In this document: piece by piece, positions 43,150 through 52,321 of the stretch
Layout: each line of letters begins with the position of its first letter
How positions within the stretch are numbered: the stretch's first letter is position 1
Program-made: the position numbers and the translations under genes
Source of the DNA: Alkalihalobacterium chitinilyticum
Lineage (GTDB): Bacteria; Bacillota; Bacilli; Bacillales; Bacillaceae_F
DNA: 64,000 nt
Reading direction: 5' to 3'
NCBI RefSeq assembly: GCF_029028005.1
Contig: NZ_JAOTPO010000017.1
Coordinates: forward strand, 1 to 64,000
Notes under the pieces: generated by a model
Databases searched by the model: none
What the model saw: only the letters and a program-made list of their open reading frames with translations
Told to the model about the DNA's origin: nothing

Positions 43150-45402
43150 GTGAAAATAAAAGTACTAGTCGTAGATGACTCTCTCTTTATGTGTGATTAT
43201 ATAACAACAATGTTATCGACTGACTCGCAAATTGAGGTAGTGGGTCATGCGAGAAGTGGTTTAGAAGCTATAGAAAAAATAGAAGCGCTCACCCCAGATA
43301 TAATTACTCTTGACCTGGATATGCCCAATATGAACGGACTAGAAACCCTAAAGTATTTGAGGAGAAAAAAATGGGTTCCAGCAGCTATTATAGTAAGTGG
43401 ACTTACGCAGCAAAGTACACATGATGTTCTAGAGGCTTTGCAACTGGGTGCAGATCATTTCTTATTTAAACCTGCAAAAGGTTGGGATAAGTTTAAGTTG
43501 GAGTTAGTTGAACAAGTCAAATTATATGGTAGCCAAAAAACAAGACAACTTTATTCGGAGAGTAGAAATATACGGGTGCTACAATATGAAGTGATGATTA
43601 AGGTAATTGCACAACGCCTACCCCTCCATGATATTCTTTCCATCATGTCGTGGTTTATTGAAGACCATTGTAATGGTTTATATTGCTCTATTTATTCATT
43701 TCAACAAAGTAATAAATCATTAAAGTTAGGAGGGGCCACAAGTATTACCGACCCGTTATTTGAACTTGATGAAATTGCACTCGGAATAGATCGGATTAAA
43801 GATGAACATTTAGACTTTTTAAATAGCGTACTTCCTGTACATGTTCTTGAACTAATGGGTCCATTTAGTAAAATCTATCCTGTTGCAAAATTGAATGATT
43901 TAAATTATTTTATAATAATTCCTGTACTTTCTGTTCAGAATGACTTATTAGGCGGGTTAATTTTATTTTCCAAAACGGATACCTTGCAACAACATTTAGG
44001 AAGTTTAAATTCATACAAGCAATTAGTGAGTATTGCTATCGAGCATAATAATAATATAAGCAAAGTATATTCGAGTCAGAATCAAATCCAAAAACTAGTT
44101 AATTTTGATAGTTTAACTGGGTTACCCAATCGGTTCTATTTTCAGCAGAAAATTGAGCAGAGTATGTTAGAAGGCGACCATAAGTTTGGGATATTACACC
44201 TTGATATTGATCGCTTTAAGTTAATTAATGATGCATTTGGTCTGCAACAAGGTGATGCTTTGCTGATGAAAGTAGGGGCTCGTATTCGTGAACTACTTCA
44301 AGAGGGAGATCTTATTTGTCGAATGGGTGGAGATGAATTTGTCATTCTCCTTGCTCAAGCGGATGAAAAAAAGTGCAGAAAGGTTGCATATGACATTTTA
44401 AATGCATTTAAAAAACCTTTTTCTTTTTCAGGCAATGACCTATATGTAACTTCAAGTATCGGTGGGGCCCTTTATCCTTATCATGGGACGAATTCTAGAT
44501 CGTTGCTAAAGAATGCTAGTTTAGCCATGAAAAAAGTGAAAGAAGTAGGAAAAAATAACTTTGTATTATATTCACCTTCTCAGGAACATTCTCCCAGGGA
44601 AATTTTAATTTTACAAAATGATTTGCATCTAGCAATTGAAAGGGATCAATTGCTAGTTTATTTTCAGCCGAGATACAAGTTGAATACTGGAAAAATCATC
44701 GGTGCAGAAGCTTTGATAAGATGGAACCATCCGAAACTTGGGCTAGTACCACCTATGAACTTTATACCACTTGCAGAGGAAACGGGATTAATAATTGATT
44801 TGGATCACTGGGTATTAGAGCAAGCCTGCAAGAAGTTAAGCGAATGGAAGCATAAAGGATGGGACTTCATTAATATTTCAACTAATATTTCGGTCCAACA
44901 TTTTCAAAGAACCAATTTAGTTGAACAAGTAAACCATATAATAAAAAAACACAATATTAACGGAAAAAATTTAGAGCTGGAAATAACGGAAAGTATGTTA
45001 ATGAAAAATGTAGATTATGTTATCAATGAATTAGAGCGTTTAAAATCATTAGATATTAAAATATCGATAGATGACTTTGGGACAGGCTATTCTTCGTTAA
45101 GTTACCTGCAACAATTTCCGATAAACGCTTTAAAAATCGACAAATCTTTTGTCATTAAAATTCAAAATAATACTAATAAAGAAATTGCACATGCCATTAT
45201 ACAATTAGCCAAAAGTTTAAATCTGCATGTGATTGCTGAAGGTGTAGAAACAAAAGAGCATCTAGAATTTTTAGTTGCAAGTGGTTGTTCTGAAGGGCAA
45301 GGGTATTACTTTAGTAAGCCTTTACCAATTGCCGACTTTGAACAGTTACTATTTAAACAACAAAGGGAAGAGGGTAGGGGTTGTGAATATATTGAAGCAT
45401 AA
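43150..45402 (+). CDS. REC-GAF-GGDEF-EAL cyclic-di-GMP protein
   Basis: A 750-residue protein. The receiver (1-120) has VLVVDDSLFMCDYI, the phospho-Asp in IITLDLDMPNMNG and the Lys in FLFKPAKGW; its VSGLTQQSTHDVLEALQLGA stretch resembles CheB-type receivers. A GAF-like region covers about 130-315. The GGDEF domain (about 318-480) keeps RMGGDEFVILL near residue 393, so diguanylate cyclase activity is possible. The EAL domain (about 490-740) keeps GAEALIRW, DDFGTGYSSLSYL and AEGVETKEHLEFL, so phosphodiesterase activity is possible too. Being the only non-CheB receiver in the cluster, it is the likely CheA output. GTG start behind GGGAGG. It overlaps the next gene by 20 bases. Confidence 0.92.
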   Translation: MKIKVLVVDDSLFMCDYITTMLSTDSQIEVVGHARSGLEAIEKIEALTPDIITLDLDMPNMNGLETLKYLRRKKWVPAAIIVSGLTQQSTHDVLEALQLGADHFLFKPAKGWDKFKLELVEQVKLYGSQKTRQLYSESRNIRVLQYEVMIKVIAQRLPLHDILSIMSWFIEDHCNGLYCSIYSFQQSNKSLKLGGATSITDPLFELDEIALGIDRIKDEHLDFLNSVLPVHVLELMGPFSKIYPVAKLNDLNYFIIIPVLSVQNDLLGGLILFSKTDTLQQHLGSLNSYKQLVSIAIEHNNNISKVYSSQNQIQKLVNFDSLTGLPNRFYFQQKIEQSMLEGDHKFGILHLDIDRFKLINDAFGLQQGDALLMKVGARIRELLQEGDLICRMGGDEFVILLAQADEKKCRKVAYDILNAFKKPFSFSGNDLYVTSSIGGALYPYHGTNSRSLLKNASLAMKKVKEVGKNNFVLYSPSQEHSPREILILQNDLHLAIERDQLLVYFQPRYKLNTGKIIGAEALIRWNHPKLGLVPPMNFIPLAEETGLIIDLDHWVLEQACKKLSEWKHKGWDFINISTNISVQHFQRTNLVEQVNHIIKKHNINGKNLELEITESMLMKNVDYVINELERLKSLDIKISIDDFGTGYSSLSYLQQFPINALKIDKSFVIKIQNNTNKEIAHAIIQLAKSLNLHVIAEGVETKEHLEFLVASGCSEGQGYYFSKPLPIADFEQLLFKQQREEGRGCEYIEA

Positions 45403-45802
45403 GGATCAATTCTTCTTGTTTTCCCTTGAGGTAAAGAGTGACATCTTAAATGCAATGGACTTTGTAAAACGGCTTGCTTTAGGGCTGGGATTTAATAGAA
45501 AGGAAGCATTGCATCTTCAATTAGTAGTAGAAGAATTATGTACAAATGCGTTTGACCACACAGACCGATGTTCTATGAAAGTTCTAAAGATTGAGAAAGT
45601 AGAAGATCAAAAGGGCATTACGTTAACTTTATACACCGAAGGCGAGCTTTATTCCCTAAATCCACCTAAGGAAACCGACAATAAAGGTCCAAGAGGAAGA
45701 GGGCTAAAACTCATTTTATCCTTAGTTGACTTTGCAGAAGTAAAAGCCGAAGGAAGTTTTATTAAAACACAGTTAATGAAAAAGAGAAGCCAAAAGCACT
45801 AA
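45383..45802 (+). CDS. RsbW-like serine kinase / anti-sigma ATPase
   Basis: A 139-residue GHKL ATPase of the RsbW/SpoIIAB (HATPase_c_2) type. The N-box is LQLVVEELCTNAFDHTD and the glycine box is GPRGRGLKLIL, separated by a short sheet region (GITLTLYTEGELYSL). Such proteins phosphorylate STAS partners and hold a sigma factor or other target. The STAS protein at 42777 is the natural partner. The frame is open from 45275, but GTAGGGG precedes the GTG at 45383, 20 bases before the end of the GGDEF-EAL gene, indicating coupling. No sigma factor is encoded nearby, so the target is unknown. Confidence 0.85.
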   Translation: MNILKHKDQFFLFSLEVKSDILNAMDFVKRLALGLGFNRKEALHLQLVVEELCTNAFDHTDRCSMKVLKIEKVEDQKGITLTLYTEGELYSLNPPKETDNKGPRGRGLKLILSLVDFAEVKAEGSFIKTQLMKKRSQKH

Positions 45803-45852
45803 TATGTCTTACCAAACTATCTTCTATCTTCAGCAATCAAAATAAAAATGAT

Positions 45853-45900
45853 ACTAGAAAGGAGCGAAGTTCAGTAAGTGAAACCTCGCTCCTTTCTAGT
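45853..45900. terminator. Bidirectional terminator closing the chemosensory operon
   Basis: ACTAGAAAGGAGCGA pairs with TCGCTCCTTTCTAGT, with inner GTT/AAC-type pairing. It separates the operon from the converging VOC gene. Confidence 0.88.
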
Positions 45901-45906
45901 TAGTAA

Positions 45907-46374
45907 TTAGAATGCATCCTTTTTTATTACCTTATTCCACGAGCTGAGGTGGACAACCCCAGCAGCTTGATTAGGTTCATCTTCTAGTACTGAAATATAT
46001 TCTAACGTATTCCCGTCTGGATCTAAGAAGTAATAACAAGCAGCCGGCATCCAACCATGTACAACTGGTTCCGTCGTATCGAGTCCAAAAGATGGAATTA
46101 AGGAGATCTCCCTCTTTTTGAGAAAATCAGGAATTTGAAGTAATTCTTCAAAGGAAACATGGAAAGCGAAATGGGATTTACGGAACTCTTCTTCATTAAC
46201 CTCCCACGCCCCAAGCATAAATTCTTTTACGGACGGATCTCCAATCCAGAAGAAAGCTGCTCTTCTATCATTCAATACATAAGCTAACTCTAGATCTAAT
46301 TTTTTATAAAAAGCAATCGATCTTTCTAAATTAGTCGATTGTACATGTGTTTCGTATAAGCGTGCATTTTTCAT
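45907..46374 (-). CDS. VOC (glyoxalase/bleomycin-resistance) superfamily protein
   Basis: A 155-residue protein with two beta-alpha-beta-beta-beta modules. It begins KNARLYETHVQSTNLERSIA, with the first metal-ligand His, continues with HFAFHVSFEELLQIPDFLKK and ends with YYFLDPDGNTLEYISVLE containing the last Glu ligand. The DPDGNTLEY block is characteristic. Substrates of this superfamily range from methylglyoxal to antibiotics and cannot be told here. Single gene; a good ribosome site GAGGAGG lies upstream on the minus strand. Confidence 0.86.
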   Translation of the reverse strand: MKNARLYETHVQSTNLERSIAFYKKLDLELAYVLNDRRAAFFWIGDPSVKEFMLGAWEVNEEEFRKSHFAFHVSFEELLQIPDFLKKREISLIPSFGLDTTEPVVHGWMPAACYYFLDPDGNTLEYISVLEDEPNQAAGVVHLSSWNKVIKKDAF

Positions 46375-46589
46375 TTTTAATTCCTCCTCAAATTTTTTGG
46401 TATGATTATAGATTACATAAAGTTGAAAACGATTTAATCAAGAGGAAGATTGAACTACAACTACAACTTTAGGAGGAGAAGAGGTTTATAAAAACATGAA
46501 TAAAAGTTCATAAAAACCATTTTAATAGTAAAGGAAACATAAGCTATTACAGCGAATTCCCTACTATTAACTATTAGGAGGAACCCCTT

Positions 46590-46982
46590 ATGAACGAAAG
46601 AAAAGAAGAAAAAGCTTCAAGATATCAAAATCCTGTTCGTGGCATGTTTGCAAAGATGGGTGAAGCGGTCCAAACGAAAAAAGTATATGGCGAACCTATT
46701 GAGTTAGAAGATAAAAAAGTCGTTCCAGTTTCTAAAGTAACTTATTTATTCGGCGGTGGGGGAGGAACGGCTGAGGAAACAAAAGAGGGCTCTAGCCTAG
46801 GCGAAGGTGAAGGTGGAGGCGGAACGATGTTAGTTCGCCCTGTAGGGGTATATGAGATTACTAAAAAGAAAACTCGCTTTATACCAACTGTAGATTTATC
46901 TGCTTTACTTCTATTAGTGGGTGCTGTAACTTTTCTATTTTCTATATTAATGCGTAAAAATAAACGGACAAAGGAAAAATAA
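46590..46982 (+). CDS. GerW/YtfJ-family sporulation protein
   Basis: A 130-residue protein resembling GerW (YtfJ). Features are NPVRGMFAKMGEAVQTKKVY, GEPIELEDKKVVPVSKVTYL, then a Gly-rich loop (FGGGGGTAEETKE and GEGEGGGGTMLVRPVGVYEI). Unlike typical YtfJ it ends with a membrane helix (SALLLLVGAVTFLFSILM) and a basic tail. In B. subtilis GerW is made in the forespore and needed for L-alanine germination and SleB accumulation. The membrane tail may anchor this paralogue. AGGAGG precedes the ATG. Confidence 0.8.
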   Translation: MNERKEEKASRYQNPVRGMFAKMGEAVQTKKVYGEPIELEDKKVVPVSKVTYLFGGGGGTAEETKEGSSLGEGEGGGGTMLVRPVGVYEITKKKTRFIPTVDLSALLLLVGAVTFLFSILMRKNKRTKEK

Positions 46983-47005
46983 GGTATTGGCAGTCACATT
47001 GGTCG

Positions 47006-47049
47006 AAACGCATCGGTTTCTGGTAAGGAAAACGGCATGCGTTTTTTTA
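47006..47049 (+). terminator. Terminator after the GerW-like gene
   Basis: AAACGCAT pairs with ATGCGTTT, with inner GTTT/AAAC pairing, followed by TTTT. Confidence 0.82.
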
Positions 47050-47223
47050 TGTATAAGAATAAAATTATTAAATTAACGGCTTTCTCTAGTCCTTATCGTT
47101 ATAAGTAGCCTGGAGTCAAATAAATTCTATAATTTGGGTATTTCGTGTAGTATTAATGTATACATAAGATAAAAATACATATACATCGATTGCGCTTACA
47201 GAAGGTAGTCTGGGGGATTTATT

Positions 47224-48975
47224 ATGGCTGTTATATTTTCATATTTAAAACGATATCGCTTATTTATGGTGATCGCGATTGCTTTAACCTTAGTTGAACT
47301 AACAGTTGAACTACTGCAGCCGTTATTTATGGCGAAAATTATTAATGATGGTATTTTACAAGAAGATCTTTCGGTCGTGATTTATTGGGGAAGTATTATG
47401 ATTGGTCTGTCCCTCGTTGCCTTTGCGGCAGGTATTATTAATTCTTTTTATGCAGCACACAGCAGTCAAGGGTTTGGTCATGACATCCGAAACGGGTTGT
47501 TTGAAAAAATTCAATCGTTTTCGTTTACGAACTTAAGTCACTTTCAAACATCTTCGTTAATTACGAGGATGACAAACGACGTAAATGTTCTTCAACTTAC
47601 CTTGTTTACCGGCCTGCGTATTATGTTGCGTGCTCCGTTATTAGTCATTGGAGGACTAATCATGGCGCTCGTTGTAAACGTAAGACTTGCTCTATTGTTA
47701 GCGGTAGCTGTTCCCTTAAGTCTGTTATTTTTAATCTGGATATTTAAAAAGGGACGTCCATTATTTAATATTGTCCAACAAAAATTGGACGGTGTGAACC
47801 GGGTCATGCGTGAAAATTTACTAGGAATTAAATTAATCCGAGCTCTACTTAGAAAAGACACAGAAGTTGATCGTTTTACAAAATCGAATCAAGAATTAAT
47901 GGGATCGACGGTTTCTGCGTTACGCCTGATGGAAATTACAATGCCGATTATTTTGTTGCTGATGAATGTAAGTATTCTAGGCGTGCTTTGGTTTGGCAGT
48001 TTTCAAGTAAATGCAGGCGGGGCTAATGTAGGTGAAGTCGTTGCGGTAATCAATTATGCAACACGAATTAGCGGGGCTTTTTCTGTATTTTCGATGATTA
48101 TTATCTTTTTCTCACGAGCTAGAGCTTCATCCGAGCGAATTGTTGAAGTACTCAATACAGAAGTAGACTTGGTAGATAAAGAAAACTCTAAGGAACCGAA
48201 TAAACGAATTGAAAAATTGGAGGGTAACATTACATTTAGAAAGGTGTCATTTCGGTATCCAGCAACCGACAGGGACATTTTAAAGGCAGTATCGTTTGAA
48301 GCGGAAAGAGGGAGCACCGTAGCTGTTTTAGGCTCAACAGGGTCCGGTAAATCATCGATGTTCCATTTGATCCCTCGGCTATATGATGTGACAGACGGTG
48401 AGATCGAGATCGATGATAAAGACATTCGAACGATAAAGCTAGACCATCTTCGTAAACAAATAGGGTATGTTCCTCAAGAAACGCTATTGTTTACAGGCAC
48501 GATTAAAGACAATATAGCTTGGGGAAAAGAAGATGCAACAGACGCAGAGATTATCGAAGCAGCTAAGAAAGCCCAAATCCATGAAACTATTTCTAAGTTT
48601 ACGAATGGTTATAACACAGTACTCGGCCAAAAAGGTGTTAATTTATCAGGTGGACAAAAGCAACGGCTTGCGATTGCCAGAGCACTTGTTCGAAAGCCGA
48701 AAATCCTTTTACTTGATGATAGTACGAGTGCATTGGATTTAAAAACAGAAGCAAAAATACTTGCAAGCTTACGGGAACTCCAATGTACAACACTAATCAT
48801 CACACAAAAAATAAGTACGGCTGTCGAAGCGGATAAGATCTTAATATTAGATGATGGGGAAATGATCGCAGAAGGAACACATCAAGATTTAATAACCAAT
48901 GATTCACTGTATCAAAAAATATATCGATCTCAGTTTGGAGAGGAGGCGATGTACGTTGCTAAAGGAAGTGAGTAA
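47224..48975 (+). CDS. Heterodimeric ABC exporter, subunit 1 (degenerate site)
   Basis: A 583-residue half-transporter: six membrane helices (residues 1-310) and an ATPase domain. Walker A is LGSTGSGKSS, the signature is intact (LSGGQKQRLAIARALV), but Walker B reads KILLLDDSTSALD with Asp in place of the catalytic Glu. This marks the degenerate site carrier in heterodimeric exporters such as BmrCD or TM287/288. The second subunit overlaps its 3' end. Substrate is unknown, probably amphipathic drugs or lipids. The family resembles B. subtilis YfiB/YfiC. Confidence 0.9.
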   Translation: MAVIFSYLKRYRLFMVIAIALTLVELTVELLQPLFMAKIINDGILQEDLSVVIYWGSIMIGLSLVAFAAGIINSFYAAHSSQGFGHDIRNGLFEKIQSFSFTNLSHFQTSSLITRMTNDVNVLQLTLFTGLRIMLRAPLLVIGGLIMALVVNVRLALLLAVAVPLSLLFLIWIFKKGRPLFNIVQQKLDGVNRVMRENLLGIKLIRALLRKDTEVDRFTKSNQELMGSTVSALRLMEITMPIILLLMNVSILGVLWFGSFQVNAGGANVGEVVAVINYATRISGAFSVFSMIIIFFSRARASSERIVEVLNTEVDLVDKENSKEPNKRIEKLEGNITFRKVSFRYPATDRDILKAVSFEAERGSTVAVLGSTGSGKSSMFHLIPRLYDVTDGEIEIDDKDIRTIKLDHLRKQIGYVPQETLLFTGTIKDNIAWGKEDATDAEIIEAAKKAQIHETISKFTNGYNTVLGQKGVNLSGGQKQRLAIARALVRKPKILLLDDSTSALDLKTEAKILASLRELQCTTLIITQKISTAVEADKILILDDGEMIAEGTHQDLITNDSLYQKIYRSQFGEEAMYVAKGSE

Positions 48976-50782
48976 ACCTTTCCAACATAAAAAAATAGCT
49001 ATTGATCCCAAGGATAATAGTACGGGGGCAAAACAAAAAAAGAAAGCGAAAGATTGGGCAGGAACGTTAAAACGAATTTGGCGTTACTTGGTGCAAAATA
49101 AAAGCCCATTAATTCTAGTATTGGTTTTAGTTATTGTCAGTTCTGTATTTGCCTTGCTTGGACCATTTATCGTCGGTATGGCGATTGATGAGTTTATTGT
49201 GACTCGTAATTTAGACGGTTTAGTCTATGTAATTCTAGGATTGAGCGCTATATATGTCATCCATTCGGCCGCTGTTTGGGGACAGAATTTTGTAATGATC
49301 CGAGTTGCTCAAAAGACCGTTTTTCAAATGCGTTCTGACTTGTTTAAGAGGCTTCACCAGTTACCGATTGCGTTTTTTCAGAAAAGGCAGCATGGGGAGT
49401 TAATGAGCCGGGTAACAAATGATATTGAAAATGTAAGTTCAACGTTAAACAGTTCAGTTATTCAAGTCATTTCGAGTGTTCTGACGCTTGTCGGTATTTT
49501 AATCGTGATGTTATGGCTGAGTCCACTTTTAACCTTAGTTACCCTTACCATTATTCCTTTAATGGTACTAGGAATGAAGTGGATTACGAAAAGAACAGGA
49601 AAGCTGTTTAAGGAGCAGCAACGTAATCTTGGTGAAGTAAATGGTTTTATTGAAGAAACGTTATCTGGTCAGTCCATCATTAAAACGTTCTCGCAGGAAC
49701 CAAAAGTGTTAGCTGAATTTCATGAGAAAAATAAACGTCTTCGTGAAGCGGGATTCTGGGCCCAAACCATTTCTGGATTTATACCCAAACTTATGAATGT
49801 CCTGAACAACTTAAGCTTTGCGGTGATTGCACTTGTTGGCGGGATTTTCGTTTTGAACGGGATGGTATCTATCGGTATTATTGTCATTTTTGCTGAGTAT
49901 GCGAGGCAGTTTACTCGACCGCTAAATGATCTAGCGAACCAGTTTAATACGATCCTCTCAGCAATTGCAGGTGCTGAGCGTGTGTTTGAAGTCATCGATG
50001 AAAAAGAAGAAAGTGCAGATGAAACGAACGCCATAGCTCTTAAGGAAGTGAAAGGGGAAGTTGAGTTTAAGCAAGTATCGTTCTCTTATGAAAGTGACGA
50101 AAATACTTTAAGAAATGTTAGTTTTACTGTAACCCCAGGTCAAACAGTTGCTTTAGTTGGTCCAACGGGTGCAGGGAAAACAACGGTCATCAACCTCTTA
50201 ACCCGCTTTTATGATGCCGATGGTGGCCAGATCTTAATTGATGGATACGAAATGAAAAAGATACAACGAGAAAGTCTCCGCAGGCACATGGGATTTGTTT
50301 TTCAAGACTCATTTTTGTTTGAGGGCACTATCAGGGAAAATATTCGTTATGGCAGGTTAACTGCAAGTGACAGGGAAGTGGAGGAAGCGGCCAAACTTGC
50401 TAATGCACACTCTTTTATTATGAAGCTGCCGGATCAATATGATACCGTTTTAAAACAGGACGGCAGTGGTATTAGTCAAGGTCAAAAACAATTATTATCG
50501 ATTGCGAGGGCGATCGCAGCTGATCCGAAAATATTAGTGCTAGATGAAGCTACTAGTAACATTGACACGATAACAGAAGTGAAAATTCAAGAAGCGCTGC
50601 AACGTTTAATGAAAGGGCGTACGAGTTTTGTCATTGCTCATCGTTTAAATACGATACAAAAAGCGGATCAAATTATTGTTTTACAAGAAGGTGAACTGAT
50701 AGAGAAAGGAACCCATGAATCTTTATTAAAAGAAAGAGGCTTCTACTATGAATTAAACAGTAGTCAAATTAGCAAAATTTGA
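48956..50782 (+). CDS. Heterodimeric ABC exporter, subunit 2 (catalytic site)
   Basis: A 608-residue half-transporter. A Lys-rich N-terminal extension precedes six membrane helices and the ATPase domain. Walker A is VGPTGAGKTTV and Walker B KILVLDEATSNID keeps the catalytic Glu, while the signature is changed (GISQGQKQLLSIARAI instead of LSGGQ). Subunit 1 has the opposite defects, so one ATP site is fully active and the other degenerate, as in known heterodimers. The frame opens at 48899, but AGGAGG (48941-48946) supports the TTG at 48956, overlapping subunit 1 by 20 bases. Confidence 0.9.
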   Translation: MLKEVSKPFQHKKIAIDPKDNSTGAKQKKKAKDWAGTLKRIWRYLVQNKSPLILVLVLVIVSSVFALLGPFIVGMAIDEFIVTRNLDGLVYVILGLSAIYVIHSAAVWGQNFVMIRVAQKTVFQMRSDLFKRLHQLPIAFFQKRQHGELMSRVTNDIENVSSTLNSSVIQVISSVLTLVGILIVMLWLSPLLTLVTLTIIPLMVLGMKWITKRTGKLFKEQQRNLGEVNGFIEETLSGQSIIKTFSQEPKVLAEFHEKNKRLREAGFWAQTISGFIPKLMNVLNNLSFAVIALVGGIFVLNGMVSIGIIVIFAEYARQFTRPLNDLANQFNTILSAIAGAERVFEVIDEKEESADETNAIALKEVKGEVEFKQVSFSYESDENTLRNVSFTVTPGQTVALVGPTGAGKTTVINLLTRFYDADGGQILIDGYEMKKIQRESLRRHMGFVFQDSFLFEGTIRENIRYGRLTASDREVEEAAKLANAHSFIMKLPDQYDTVLKQDGSGISQGQKQLLSIARAIAADPKILVLDEATSNIDTITEVKIQEALQRLMKGRTSFVIAHRLNTIQKADQIIVLQEGELIEKGTHESLLKERGFYYELNSSQISKI

Positions 50783-50849
50783 GAAATTCCTTCATAATAG
50801 AAGTAGCAGTTCATAGTTATCATAATGGAACAAATGGGAGGAACCGAAT

Positions 50850-51680
50850 ATGGCAAAACACATTAAAGACACAACAACGTTACATAATGGAGTAAAAATG
50901 CCTTGGTTAGGCTTAGGTGTTTGGAAAGTAGAAGATGGCTCACAAGTGACTGAGTCTGTTCAAGCTGCTGTTCAAGCAGGCTATCGCAGTATTGATACGG
51001 CGGCAATTTATAAAAATGAAGAAGGCGTTGGTCAAGGAATAAAAGAGTGTGGAGTACCACGCGAAGAGTTATTTATTACAACGAAAGTCTGGAACGCCAA
51101 TCAAGGATATGAAACGACATTACAAGCCTTTGAAGAAAGCATGGAAAAGTTAGGCCTAGATTATTTAGATCTATATTTAGTACACTGGCCAGTGGCTGGA
51201 AAGTATAAAGACACGTGGCGTGCTTTGGAGAAATTATATGCAGATAAAAAAGTACGTGCGATCGGTGTAAGTAATTTTCACGTTCATCATTTAGAAGATT
51301 TACTAGAAACGGCCAATATTGTGCCGATGGTCAATCAAGTCGAGTTCCACCCGCAACTCGCACAACATGATTTACGCACATTTTGCAAGGAGCACCATAT
51401 TCAATTAGAAGCTTGGTCCCCATTAGCACAAGGTAATTTACTCGACCACCCTACGTTAGTGGAGATCGGGCAAAAGTATGGGAAGTCACCTGCACAGGTG
51501 ATTTTACGTTGGGATTTACAGTGTGGTGTAGTGACCATTCCGAAGTCAGTCAACGCAGATCGAATTGCAGCAAACGGAGATATCTTTGATTTCGAACTGA
51601 CAAGCGAGGATATGGCTCAAATTAATGCATTAAATAAGGATGAGCGTGTCGGTCCAGATCCTGATAATTTTGATTTTTAA
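50850..51680 (+). CDS. Aldo/keto reductase
   Basis: A 276-residue TIM-barrel oxidoreductase. The catalytic tetrad is visible: Asp and Tyr in [15 protein letters not shown], Lys in LFITTKVWN, His in [15 protein letters not shown]-binding residues lie in [10 protein letters not shown] near residue 232. It resembles YvgN/YtbE of B. subtilis, which reduce methylglyoxal and other aldehydes. The length is normal. GGGAGG precedes the ATG. It converges with the thioesterase gene across a strong terminator. Confidence 0.92.
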   Translation: MAKHIKDTTTLHNGVKMPWLGLGVWKVEDGSQVTESVQAAVQAGYRSIDTAAIYKNEEGVGQGIKECGVPREELFITTKVWNANQGYETTLQAFEESMEKLGLDYLDLYLVHWPVAGKYKDTWRALEKLYADKKVRAIGVSNFHVHHLEDLLETANIVPMVNQVEFHPQLAQHDLRTFCKEHHIQLEAWSPLAQGNLLDHPTLVEIGQKYGKSPAQVILRWDLQCGVVTIPKSVNADRIAANGDIFDFELTSEDMAQINALNKDERVGPDPDNFDF

Positions 51681-51693
51681 TCAAACACAACGA

Positions 51694-51735
51694 ATGCCAA
51701 AAGCTGTAATTACTCAGCTTTTGGCATTTTTTTTA
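51694..51735. terminator. Bidirectional terminator embedded in the thioesterase 3' end
   Basis: ATGCCAAAAGCTG pairs perfectly with CAGCTTTTGGCAT around an 8-base loop, with T-rich flanks. The right stem arm encodes the last residues (MPKAE) of the minus-strand thioesterase. Confidence 0.9.
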
Positions 51736-52108
51736 TGGCAACTGTACAACGAGAAACACAAATTAGTTTTTCTTGCTCATCAACAATTTTAATATCCCAA
51801 ACCATCGTTGTACGTCCTTTGTGAAGAGGTGTTCCAATTGCTGTTACGATTCCGTCTGTTTTCGAACGAATATGATTAGCATTAATTTCTAAGCCAACAG
51901 CAACTTCATTTTCTTGGTCGACGAGGTTCCAGGTTCCCATACTTGCTACTGTTTCCGCAAGTACAACTGACGCGCCCCCGTGCAGTAATCCAAACGGTTG
52001 ATGTGTTGCAGAGTGAACAGGCATTGTCGCAACGACACGATCTTCAGAAGTTTCAACTACTTCAATTCCTAAAGCTCCTAGTATTGTTTCTTCTAACGGT
52101 TTAATCAC
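51710..52108 (-). CDS. Hotdog-fold thioesterase (PaaI/MenI type)
   Basis: A 132-residue hotdog thioesterase. The catalytic region is HQPFGLLHGGASVVLAETVA, with the Glu of the central helix, and GLEINANHIRSKTDGIVTAI follows. This group includes YuxO/MenI (1,4-dihydroxy-2-naphthoyl-CoA thioesterase of menaquinone synthesis) and PaaI. No men genes are near, so the substrate is not assigned. The C-terminal codons overlap the terminator stem shared with the aldo/keto reductase. Confidence 0.86.
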   Translation of the reverse strand: MIKPLEETILGALGIEVVETSEDRVVATMPVHSATHQPFGLLHGGASVVLAETVASMGTWNLVDQENEVAVGLEINANHIRSKTDGIVTAIGTPLHKGRTTMVWDIKIVDEQEKLICVSRCTVAIKKMPKAE

Positions 52109-52260
52109 TTTAAAGACTTCCCTTCTACCTTTAATTTATATTCTAGTAAAATACTGTATTCGCGATTGTTCGATGAATTCCTTTAAAATTCTGAAAATAT
52201 TGTTTGCAGGTATTGTATGAGGTTCAAATCAATTTTTGTTTTTTGGTTAAAAGACAAAGA

Positions 52261-52296
52261 AAAGAGACTAACTTGAATTTACGAGTCAGCCTCTTT
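52261..52296 (-). terminator. Terminator after the metallophosphoesterase gene
   Basis: AAAGAGACTAACT pairs with AGTCAGCCTCTTT (two mismatches). On the minus strand a T-rich tract (TCTTTGTCTTTT) follows. Confidence 0.7.
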
Positions 52297-52321
52297 CAAC
52301 TAAAGAAGAAGGAAATTAAAA

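Noticed and set aside
45275-45382. Longer N-terminus for the RsbW-like ATPase
   Set aside because: It would overlap the GGDEF-EAL gene by over 120 bases, has no ribosome site, and the family domain starts after the GTG at 45383.
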